Source: Streptomyces sp. ISL-96 (lineage in GTDB: Bacteria > Actinomycetota > Actinomycetes > Streptomycetales > Streptomycetaceae). Taken from it: a stretch of DNA of 64,000 bases. The notes under the pieces were generated by a model. The model was not told the DNA's origin and searched no databases. It saw only the letters and a program-made list of their open reading frames with translations. Numbering within the stretch: position 1 is the stretch's first letter; each line of letters starts with the position of its first letter. The stretch covers positions 113,842 through 177,841 of the forward strand of contig NZ_JAGGPA010000042.1 of assembly GCF_018614035.1 (NCBI RefSeq). The letters run 5' to 3'. A program made the translations under genes and the position numbers. Positions 8,201-20,200 of this stretch are shown here, piece by piece.

Positions 8201-11200
8201 TCTGGCCAAGCTGTTCGCCGAGCTCCTCGACCTTCCGTCGGTGGGCGTGCACGACAGCTTCTTCGAACTCGGCGGCGACAGCATCGTCGCCATCCAGCTG
8301 GTCACCCGCGCCCGTGCCGAAGGGCTGACGATCAGCCCGCGCGACGTGTTCCGGCACCGCACGGTGGCGGCGCTCGCGCGCGTCACTGACGGTGCGGACG
8401 CGCCGTCGGGTGAAGCCGGTGCGGTGGCCGAGCCCTTCTCCCTGGTTCCGCTGACCGGCGCCGAGCGTGCCGAGTTCGATGCCGCCGTCCCGGATCTCCT
8501 CGACGTCGTACCGGCCACTCCGCTTCAGGAGGGCTTCTTCTTCCACGCCGCCGTCGACGAGGGCGGGTCGGACGGCTATGCCGTGCAGGACACCCTCGAA
8601 CTCGCCGGTGACGTGGACGCCGAGGCGCTGCGGGCGGCCACGCAGCGGCTACTCGACCGCCACCCGCTGCTGCGCGCCGCCTTCCGGCAGCGCACGGACG
8701 GTCAGATCGTGCAGCTCATCGGGGAGCGGGTGGAGCTGCCGTGGCGCTTCACCGATCTGTCAGGACGAGGTGGGGCGGAGCAGTCCACGGCTGTCGACGA
8801 GATCACGGCGCAGGAGCGGGCCGAGGGATTCGACCTCGGAGTACCGCCGCTGATGCGTGCCGCGCTGATCCGGCTCGGCGAGCAGCGGTCCCTGCTGGTG
8901 CTGACCATGCATCACATCGTCGTGGACGGCTGGTCCGTCTCGCTCATCATGCGGGAACTGCTGGACGGCTACCGTCCAGGCGCGGCGGTCGAACCGTCGG
9001 TGCCGGCCGAGTCCGTCGCGACCTACAGGTCGTACGCCGGGTGGCTGGCCGGCCGCGACCGGGAGCCGGCGCTGAGCGCGTGGCGCGAGGCGATGGCGGG
9101 GCTCGACGCTCCGGCCAGGCTGCCCGTACGCGGCGGGGAGCCTAATCCTTCCGAGACGGGCAAGGTCATCCTTGAGCTGTCCGCGCAGGACACGACAGCG
9201 CTCATGGCGCGGGCCCGCCAGCTCGGGCTGACCCTGAGCACCGTCGTGCAGGGCGGGTTCGGTCTGGTGCTCGGTGATGTGGTTGGTTCCCACGACCTGG
9301 TCTTCGGCAGCACCGTCTCCGGCAGGCAAGCGGCCGTCGAGGGCGTCGAAGCACTGGTCGGTCTGCTGATCAACACCGTGCCCGCCCGGCTGCGGTGGCG
9401 TCCGGAGCAGCCGCTCGCCGAGGTCCTGGCGGGATTCCAGGACGGTCAGGCCGACCTGCTGGACCACCAGCACCTCGGACTCGCCGACATCCAGCGAGCC
9501 GTCGGCCGGGGCGAACTGTTCGACGCGCTGGTCGTGGTGGAGAACCTGCCCGACGCGGGCGAGCCGACCGATCCGGAGGGGCAGGTCCGTATCGTCGGAT
9601 CGCACATCCGCGACGCGGTGCACTACCCACTGGCGCTCACCGTGCTCCCCGGCGAGCGACTTGAGCTGAGGCTCGAACACGATCCCTCTCGACTGGATGC
9701 CGCTTCTGCCGAGCGGTTCGCCGCCCGCCTGCGGGCGGTGTTCGACCAGGTGATCGCCGACCCCGGGCTCCCGGTCGCCCAGCTGACCACGCAGACGGCA
9801 GACGAGCTGCGGAGCACGCTCGACCGCCTCACCGGGCCGGATCACGCTCTGCCCGTCGGCACGGTGCACGGAGCGTTCGCCGAGCAGGTACGTCGTACCC
9901 CTGACGCGACAGCTCTGATCCAGGACGGCCAGCGGACGACGTACGCCGAGCTTGAGGAGCGGGCCGAGGCGCTGGCGCAGCGGCTGTTGGCCCAGGGTGT
10001 GGGACATGAGTCCATCGTGGCCGTGGCTGTTCCCCGGTCCGCCGAGACGCTTGTCGCCCTGCTCGGTGTGCTCAAGGCGGGTGCGGCCTACCTGCCGGTC
10101 GACGTCGACTACCCGGCCGACCGGGTTCGCTACATGCTCGCGGACTCCGGGGCACGAACGGTCGTCGCCACCGAGGAGTCGTGGGCGCGTCTGCCCGAAC
10201 TGGCGGACGTGGCACGGGTCCTCCTCGGCGAGGGGCACAGCACGGACCCTGTCCCGGCCGTACTCGTCCATCCGGACAGCGCCGCGTACCTGATGTACAC
10301 CTCGGGATCGACCGGCCGGCCCAAGGGCGTCGTGGTGACGCACCGGGCGGTCGTAGGCCAGCTGGCCTGGACGGCCGAGGAGTTCGGGTTTTGCCCCGGC
10401 GAGCGGGTGCTGCACCAGTACTCGACCAGCTTCGACCCGTCCGTGCAGGAGATCTTCGCCCCGCTGCTGACCGGCGGAACCGTCGTCATCGCCAGGCCGG
10501 ACGGCCACCGCGATCCGGCGTACCTCGCCGAGCTCATCCGCGACGAGCGGGTCACCAACGTCGATCTGGTGCCTTCGCTGTACGGCGCGCTGCTCGCCGA
10601 GGAAGAGGCCGGTCAGTGGTGGACGAGTCTGCGCAGGGCGTTCAGCGGGGGAGAGGCACTGCCCGTCCCGCTCGCGCGGCGCTGGCACGAGCGCACCGGA
10701 GTGCCGCTCTTCAACGTCTACGGGCCGACCGAGGCCGTCATCCAGGTCACCAGCTGGGAGGCGGGCTCCGAACCGGCTGAAGCGGGCACCGTACCCATCG
10801 GGCGTCCGGTGTGGAACACCCGGCTCTACGTGCTCGACCGGTACCTCCGCCCTGTTGCCGAGGGTGAGTCCGGCGAGCTCTACATCGCGGGCGCACAGTT
10901 GGCCCGTGGTTACCACGGACGCACCGCGCTGAGCGCGGAGCGCTTCGTCGCCGATCCGTACGGCGGGCCCGGAGAGCGGATGTACCGCACCGGAGACATG
11001 GTCCAGTTCAGTGGAGACGGTGTGCTCACCTACCTCGGGCGCACCGACCACCAAGTCAAGATCAGGGGAAACCGGGTGGAACTCGGTGAAATCGAAGCGC
11101 GGCTGCGCGATGAGCCGGCCGTCGGCGATGTGGTCGTCGTGGCCCGCGACGACGACCGTGGAGTCAAGCAGCTGGTGGCCTACCTGGTCGCCGCTGCCGG

Positions 11201-14200
11201 AGCGGCCCTGGATGTCGCGGCCGTACGGACCGCGTTGAGCGGTTCGCTTCCCGCGCCCATGGTGCCCAGCCACTTCGTGGAGCTCGACGCGCTGCCGTTG
11301 ACGCCGGGCGGGAAGATCGACCACAAGGCGCTGCCCGCCCCCGAGGTCCGGAGCAGGCGGCAGGGACGTACGGCGCGCGAGGGCCGCGAGCGGCAGCTCT
11401 GCGCGATCTTCGCCGACGTGCTCGGGATCGACGAGGTCGACGCGGACGAGGACTTCTTCGTACTCGGCGGAGACAGCATCCTGTCCATGTCGGTCTCCAG
11501 CCGCGCCCGCAAGGCCGGCCTGTCGATCAGCCCCCGCGACGTGTTCGAGCACCGCACGCCGGCCGCGCTGGCGGCCACCGTCGTCGGCACGGAGGACGCC
11601 GGGGACGCCGCACCCGCGGTCGTCGCCGACTCCGACGGTGTGGGCGACGTACCGCTGCTGCCCATCGTTCACCAGCTCCGCGAGGACGGTGGAACGGTCA
11701 GCCGCTTCAACCTGTCCATGCTGCTCCAGGCGCCCGCCGCGGCGGACGCCGTCGCGCTGGCGCGGGTCCTGCAAGCGGTCCTGGATCACCACGACGGTCT
11801 GCGGCTCACGCTCTCCCGGATGGATCTCGGCCCGGCGATTCCCGCGCTGTGGTCGGCTCAGACGCTTGCCGTGGGGTCGGTGGCCGCGGCCGCTCTGCTG
11901 CGGCGCGTCGACGTACGCGACCTCGACGACGCCGGACTCCGTACGGTGATCGCCGAGGAGTCCGACGGTGCGGCTTCCCGGCTCGACCCTGACAGCGGCG
12001 TCATGCTGCAGGCCGTCTGGTTCGACGCGGGCGGCGAGCGGCCGGGCCGACTGCTGCTCGTCGTCCACCACCTGGCGATCGACGGCGTGTCCTGGCGCGT
12101 GCTGCTCGGTGACCTCGCCGCCGCGTGGGACGCCGTCGCGCAGGGCGAGCGACCTGTCCTGGAGCCGGTGCCCACGTCGCTGCGACGCTTCGCACGGGAC
12201 GTCGCCGAGCAGGCGACCTCACCGCAGCGGCAGGCGGAACTGCCGTACTGGGCGAAGACCCTGGCGCCCGGAGCCGAACTGATCGCCGGTGCGACACGTG
12301 CTGGAACGGCCGGTTCGGCGCGGGAACACGTTGTGTCGCTTTCCGCCGAGGACACCCAGGCGCTGCTGACGTCGGTGCCTGCCACGGCCGGAGCCGATGT
12401 CACCGAGGTGCTGCTCAGCGCGCTGCGGATCGCCGTGTCGCGCTGGCGCGGAGGGCGGGACGCCGGGTCTGACGGCGATCTGCTGGTGGATCTTGAACGG
12501 CACGGACGCGACGGCACCGACATGGACCTGTCGCGCACCGTGGGCTGGTTCACCAGCCTGCATCCCGTACGGCTCCCCGCCGCCGACGGCGCCCTCGACG
12601 TACTCAAGCTCGTCAAGGAGTCCGTGCGGTCGGCGCCGGACTCCGGTGCGGGCTACGGCATGCTGCGCTACCTCAACCCGCAGCTCGCCCCGGTCTTCGC
12701 CCAGCTGTCCAGCGCCCAGGTGCTGTTCAACTACTTCGGCCGGCTCCCCGCCGAGCAGACGCACGACTGGGCGCCCGCCGTCGAGGCCGACGCCCTGTCC
12801 GTGGAACCCGACGCCGACCTGGTCATGCCGTACCCGCTCCAGGTCAACGCGGTGTGCGCCGACACCCCGCACGGCCCCGAGCTGCGCGCCACCTGGACCT
12901 GGCCGGCGGGCGACACGCTGACCGAGGAGGACGTACGGGCGCTCGGCCGTGAGTGGGCGGCCGCATTGCGCGAACTCATCGCGCAGGCGACACAGTCCGG
13001 CCCGCAGGGGCGGGCTCTCACGCCCTCGGACGTGCCGCTGGTCCAGCTCGATCAGGCCGACATCGACCTGATCGAGCGCGTCAGCCCGGTGCCCGTCGCC
13101 GACATCTGGCCGCTTTCCCCGCTGCAGGAAGGCATCCACTTCCACGCCAGCTACGACACGTCCGCGCTCGACGTCTACACCGCGCAGGACAACTTCGATT
13201 TCGATCACCGCCTCGACGCCGACCGCCTCCGTGCGGCCTGCGCGACGCTGCTGCGCAGGCACCCGAGCCTGTGCGCCGGCATCACCAGTGACGGCCTGCC
13301 CGCGCCCGTGCAGTTCGTCTGCTCAGCGGCCGAGCTGCCGGTGCCGCTGACCGAGGTGGACCTGACCGGCCTGAGCGAGCAGCAGCGGAAGGCACGCCTC
13401 GACGAGATCGCCGAGGCCGGCCGGCGCGAGCGGTTCGACCTGGCCGCGCCCCCGCTGTTCCGGCTCAAGCTGATCCGGCTCACGGAGAACACCGACCGTC
13501 TGATGCTGAGCCACCACCTGGTGGCCTGGGACGGCTGGTCGCAGTCCGTCTTCCTCGACGAACTGCTCGCTCTCTACGCCGCGGCGGGCGACGACAGCGC
13601 GCTGTCCGTACCCGGCAGCTACCGCGACTACCTGAGCTGGCTGGCCGAGCAGGACTTCGACGCGGCCCGTGAGACGTGGCGCCACGCCCTGGCGGGACTC
13701 GACGAGCCCACGCTCGTGGCGCGGACCCGCCGACAGAGCAGTGACGAGCCGACGATCCCCCGGCGCCGTACCTTCGAACTGTCCCCGGAGTTGAGTGACC
13801 GCCTGCGGGCAGCCGCCCGTGAGCACGGACTGACGATCAACGCGGTGCTGTCCGCCGCGTGGGCGCTCGTACTGTCCGCGACGGTGGGACGCAACGATGT
13901 GGTGTTCGGCGCCACGGTCGCCGGACGGCCGGCGGACGTGTCCGGAGTCGACACGGCGATCGGCATGTTCCTCAACACCGTGCCCCTGCGCGTCACGCTC
14001 GACCCCGACGAGCCGGTCGCGGACCTGCTGCGCCGTATGCAGTCCGAGCGGGTCGAGCTGATGGGCCACGAGTACCTCGGCCTGGCCGAGCTGCAGCGAG
14101 CCGGTGGCCACACCACCCTCTTCGACACCCTGTACGTACTCCAGAACTTCGCCGACGAAGGCGCGTTCAACCAGCTGACCGCCCGGCACGGCATCACCGG

Positions 14201-17200
14201 CGTGGGCAGCGTGGACGCCACCCACTACCCCATGACGCTGATCGTCAACCCGGCCGGGTCCGTCCAGGCGAAGCTGGAGTACCGCCCGGACCTGGTCGAC
14301 GACGAGCAGGCCGCGGCCACACTGGAGCGCTTCGGCACGCTGGTGGAACGCCTGATCGGCGACCTGTCGGCGCGCGTCGGCGCCCTGGACCTGCTGCTGC
14401 CCGGCGAGCGCGCCGAACTGCTCTCCGCGTGGGAGTCCAGCGTCAACCCGGTGCCCAACGAGACCGTCGCGGACATGCTGGCGGCTCAGGTCGCCCACAC
14501 GCCGGACTCGGTGGCGCTGGTGTTCGGCGAGACAGCCCTCACGTACGCGGAGCTGGACGCGCAGATCAACCGGCTCGCCCGGCTGCTGCTCGCCCGTGGC
14601 GCGGGACCGGAGAAGGTCGTCGCCCTCGCCCTGCCGCGTTCCACCGAGATGGTCGTCGCGCTGTTCGCGGTGCTGCGCACCGGCGCCGCCTACCTGCCAC
14701 TCGACCTCGACCACCCCGCCGACCGGCTGCGCCTGATGGTCGAGGACACCGGGCCCCTGTGCCTGCTGTCCACGACGGCCGTCGCCCCGACCCTGCGCGG
14801 CGAGACGGGAGCCGTCGCCCCCGAACTCCTGCTGGACGACCCGTCCGTCGCCGCCGAACTCGCGGCCCTCCCGTCCGGGGAGGCCACCGACGCCGAGCGG
14901 CCCGCGTTCGCGCACGAGGTGGAGAACCGGCTGGAGCACCCGGCCTACGTCATCTACACCTCCGGCTCGACCGGCAAGCCGAAGGGCGTCGTCACCCCGT
15001 ACCGCGGTCTGACCAACATGCAGCTCAACCACCAGAAGGAGGTCTTCGACCCGGCCATCGCCTCGGCGGGCGGCCGACGGCTGCGCATCGCGCACACCGT
15101 CTCCTTCGCCTTCGACATGTCCTGGGAGGAGCTGCTCTGGCTCGTCGAGGGACATGAGGTGCACGTCTGCGACGAGGAGCTGCGCCGCGACGCCGAAGCC
15201 CTCGTGGCGTACTGCGACGAGCACCGCGTCGACGTGGTCAATGTGACGCCGACGTACGCCCAGTTGCTGATCGAGGAGGGCCTGCTCGACCACGACGAGA
15301 GCGCCGGCAAGCACCGGCCTGCCTTGGTCCTGCTCGGCGGCGAGGCCGTGTCCGACACGGTGTGGACGCGACTGCGCCGCACGGAGGGAACGTACGGCTA
15401 CAACCTGTACGGGCCGACCGAGTACACGATCAACACGCTCGGCGGGTCCACCACGGACAGCCCGACCCCGACCGTCGGCATGCCGATCCGCAACACCCGG
15501 GCGTACGTGCTCGACGCGATGCTGCGCCCGGTCCCGCCGGGCTGCCCCGGTGAGTTGTACATCGCCGGCACCGGCCTCGCCCGTGGCTACCACGACCGGC
15601 CCGGCCTGACGGCAGAGCGGTTCGTCGCCGACCCGTTCGGCGCTCCCGGTGAGCGGATGTACCGTACGGGCGACCTCGTCCGGCAGCGCCCGGACGGCCT
15701 CATCGACTTCCTCGGCCGTACCGACGACCAGGTCAAGATCCGCGGCTACCGGATCGAACTGGGCGAGATCTCCTCCGTCCTGGCCGCCCACCCCGAGGTC
15801 GCACACGCCGCGGTCGTCGTGGCGGAGACCGCCGGGACGAAGCGGCTGGTCGGCTACGTCGTACTGGAGGAAGGCTCTGAGGAGGGTGACGCGCTGCTCC
15901 AGCGGCTGCGCGAGCACCTGAAGGCCGGCCTGCCCGACTACATGGTCCCCGCCGCGTTGGTCACCGTGGAGACCCTGCCGCTGACCGTCAACGGCAAGCT
16001 CGACGTCAAGGCCCTGCCCGCCCCTGACTTCGCCGGGCCGAGCACCAGCCGCGCGCCCCGGTCGCCGCAGGAGGAGACGCTCTGCGCGCTCTTCGCCGAA
16101 GTGCTCGGACTGGCCGTCGGCAGCGTGGGAATCGACAGCAACTTCTTCGACCTGGGCGGCCACTCGCTCCTGGCCACCCGCCTGATCAGCCGCGCACGTA
16201 CCGCGCTGAAGGCCGAGCTGGCGATCCGCGACCTCTTCGAGGCGCCGACCGTCGCCGAGCTGGTGGTGCGCGCGACCGGATCACAGGCCGCCGAGCGCCC
16301 GGCGCTGACGGCCGGCGAGCGGCCCGCCGAGCTGCCGCTGTCCCACGCCCAGCAGCGGCTGTGGGTCATCCAGCAGATCGAGTGCACCTCGGCCGCGTAC
16401 AACTTCCCGCTCGTCATGCGACTGCGCGGCACGCTCGACGTGGACGCGTGGCGGGCGGCGCTGGCCGATGTGACGGCACGTCACGAGGCACTGCGTACGT
16501 TGTTCGGCGAGCGCGACGGCCAGGCGTACCAGCGCGTCCTGCCCGCCGAGCAGGCGCACCCGGTGGTGGAGTGCGTCCGCGCCGGTGAGGCGGAGGTGAG
16601 CGGCATCGTCGACGCCGCCATCAACCGCCCGTTCGATCTCGCCGCCGAGCTGCCGCTGCGGGCGACCATCATCGAGGTCGCGCCGGACGACCACGTCGTC
16701 GTCATCCTGCTGCACCACATCACCACCGACGAGTGGTCGGACCGTCCCTTCCTGCGTGACCTGGCCGCTGCCTACGCCGCCCGCCGGTCCGGCTCGGCGC
16801 CCGAGTGGGAGCCGCTGCCCGTCCAGTACGCCGACTACGCGCTGTGGCAGCAGCGGCTGCTCGGTGACCCGGCCGACGCCCAGAGCCTGGCCGCCCGGCA
16901 ACTGGAGTACTGGCGTACGACGCTGGAGGGTGCGCCGGAGGAGATCGAGCTGCCGGCCGACCGGCTGCGGCCCGCACGGCCGGCCTTCACCGGAGCCGAG
17001 CTCGACATCGAGTTCGACACCACGGCCTACCAGGGGCTCAAGCGGCTGTCCCGCGAGAGCGGCGCCAGCATGTTCATGGTGGTGCACGCGGCCGTCGCCG
17101 CGCTGCTCCACCGGATGGGCGCCGGTACGGACATCGCTCTCGGCTCGCCCATCGCGGGGCGCAGTGACGAGGCGCTCGACGAACTGGTCGGCTTCTTCGT

Positions 17201-20200
17201 CAACACGCTCGTTCTGCGGACCGACCTCAGCGGCGACCCGAGCTTCACCGAACTGCTGGCGCGGGTCCGCGACACCGACCTGGCAGCGTTCTCCCACGCG
17301 GACGTGCCGTTCGAGTCCGTCGTCGAGAAGCTCAACCCGACGCGCTCGCTCGCCCGTAACCCGCTGTTCCAGGTGATGGTGGGCTACCACAACCGCACCG
17401 GCGACGAGCTGGAACTGCCCGGTCTCGGTGTGGAGTACGTGCCGTTCCGGATCAAGTCGGCCAAGTTCGACCTCGTGTTCAGCTTCACCGAGCAGGTCGG
17501 CGCCGACGGGAACGACGGCGCGCTCAGCTGCCGCCTGGAGTTCGCCACCGAGCTGTTCGACCAGGAGACCGCCGAGCGGCTCGGCGACCGCCTGCGGCGG
17601 CTGGTCTCGGCGCTGGTCGCCGAACCCGAGGCCCCGGTCTCGGCGGCGGACGTACTCGCCGCCGACGAACGGCAACTGGTCCTGGAGGGCTTCAACGCCA
17701 CCGAGCGGGTGGTCGACGAGTCCTCGCTGCCGGCCCTGTTCGCCCAGCGGCTCGCGGAGCGGCCCGACGCGGTCGCCGTCGTGGAGCGTTCCAGGTCGGT
17801 GAGCTACGCCCAGCTGGACGCCCGGTCCAACCGGATCGCACGCCTGCTGGCCGCACGCGGTGTGGGCGCAGAGAGCGTGGTCGGCGTGGCCGTGCCCCGC
17901 TCGGTCGACATGATCGCGACGGTGCTCGCCGCCCTCAAGCTCGGGGCCGCGTTCCTGCCGCTCGACCTGGTCCACCCGGCCGACCGGCTCTCGTACATGA
18001 TCGAGGACTCCGGTGCCGCCCTCGTCGTCGGCACCGAGCCGGTGGCCGGGAAGATCCCGGAGGTGGCGGGCGTACCCGTGGTGCTGCTCGACGCACCGCA
18101 GACCACGGCCGAACTCGACGGGCTGCCCGAGTCGCGGGTGGACGGTCTGCCGGTGAGCCTGGACCAGGCCGCCTACGTGATCTACACCTCCGGTTCGACC
18201 GGCCGGCCCAAGGGCGTCGTCGTCCCGCACGACGGCATCTCCAGCCTGGTGGCCACCGCGGTCGACCGGATGGGCCTGGAACGCGACAGCAGGGTGCTCC
18301 AGTTCGCGTCGATCGGCTTCGACGTCTTCGCCTTCGAACTGTCGATGGCGCTGTGCCACGGCGGCCGCCTCGTGCTCATATCCGACGAGGCACGCGTCGC
18401 CGGACCGGCGCTGACCGACTTCCTGGCGGACCAGCGGATCAGCCACATGATCCTGCCGCCCTCGCTGGTGTCGGCGCTGCCGGCGGGATGCGAGCTGCCC
18501 GAAGGATCGACCATCCTGGTCGGCACCGAGACCGTGCCGCCGGACCTGTTCGAGCGCTTCGGCGCCTCGGCCAACCTGATCTGTGCGTACGGTCTGACCG
18601 AGGCGACGGTCAACTCCACGCTCTGGCCCGCCCGCGAGGCCGGTGGACGGCCCACCGGGCGCGTGCCGATCGGCCGGCCGGACCCCAACACGGTCTGCTA
18701 CGTACTGGACGCCAACCTGAGCCCGGTCCCGCCGGGCGTGGTGGGGGAGCTGTACGTCGCCGGTCGCGGACTCGCCCGCGGCTACCTCGGCAAGTCCGCG
18801 CTGACCTCGGAGCGGTTCGTCGCCGACCCGTTCGGCCCGCCCGGCACCCGGATGTACCGCACCGGTGACCGCGCACGCTGGCGCACCGACGGCAACATCG
18901 ACTTCCTCGGCCGGGTCGACACCCAGGTGAAGATCCGCGGATTCCGCATCGAGCTGGGCGAGATCGAGGCGGCGCTCGCCGACCACCCGGCGGTCAGCCA
19001 GGCCGCCGTCGTGCCCGATCATGAGGGCGATATCGTGCGGCTGGTGGGTTACGCCGTCCCGGAGCGCGGCGATCTCGAAATCGACCCGCAGGCGCTTCGT
19101 ACGCACGTAGCCGGGCTGCTGCCCGAGTACATGGTGCCCGCCCTGGTGGTGCCGCTGGACGGTCCGTTGCCGCTGACCCCCAACGGCAAGCTGGACCGGA
19201 AGGCGCTGCCCGCGCCTGACTGGTCCGGGATGACCGGTGACGCGCGCCCCGCCACCGAGACGCAGATCCGGCTGGCCGGGCTGTTCGGCGAGATCCTGAA
19301 GCTGGAAGATGTCGGCATCCACGACAACTTCTTCGCGCTGGGCGGCCATTCGATGGCCTCGATGCGGCTGCTCGGCCGGATCCGCTCCGAATTCGGCGTC
19401 GAGCTGAGCATCCGCGACGTCTTCGACGCGCTGACCGTCGCCGGAATCGCCGCCAAGCTCGACGGAGCGTCGGCCGCCCGGCCGCCGCTTCGCCCGGTCG
19501 AGCACCGCGCGGAGGGTGCTCCGCAGCTGGCCGCGCCCGTACAGCGGTGGCAGTGGTCGTCGTACCGACGGCACGCCGGCTTCGACCACGCACTCGTGCT
19601 GCGCTCGCCCGGAGGGCTGGACGCCGACGCGCTGTCGGCCGCGCTGGGAGATGTGGTGGCACGGCACGAGCCGCTGCGTACGGTCTTCACCGAGCGGGAC
19701 GGGGCCGTACACCAGCAGGCCGCGCAATCGCCGGTCCTGGAGCGGGAGCAGTGCGCCGATGTGGACGCACGGCTCGCCGAACTCGCCGCGCAGGCCCCGG
19801 AGCTGTCGCTGGAACCGCCCCTGCGGGCCCGGCTGCTCACGTCGCCGGACGGCACCCAGGCGGTGCTGCTGACCATGCACTACCTCGCGGTGGACGAGTG
19901 GTCGGTGGTGCCTCTGTTCCGTGACCTCACCACGGCGTACGAGGACCGGACGCACGGCCGGGAGCCCGCGTGGGAGCCGCTGCCGGTCACGTACGCCGAC
20001 TACACCACCTGGGCGCACGAGGTGCTCGGCGATCTCGCCGACCCCGACAGCCTGGGCGGGCGGCAGCTCGCGTACTGGCAGCAGACGCTGAAGGACCTGC
20101 CGCAGGAGCTGGCGCTCCCGACGGACCGGCCGCGTCCCGCCGCACCCGGCCTTCTCGGCCACGGTGGTGACTACGTAGGATTCGTCCTCGACGAGCAGCT

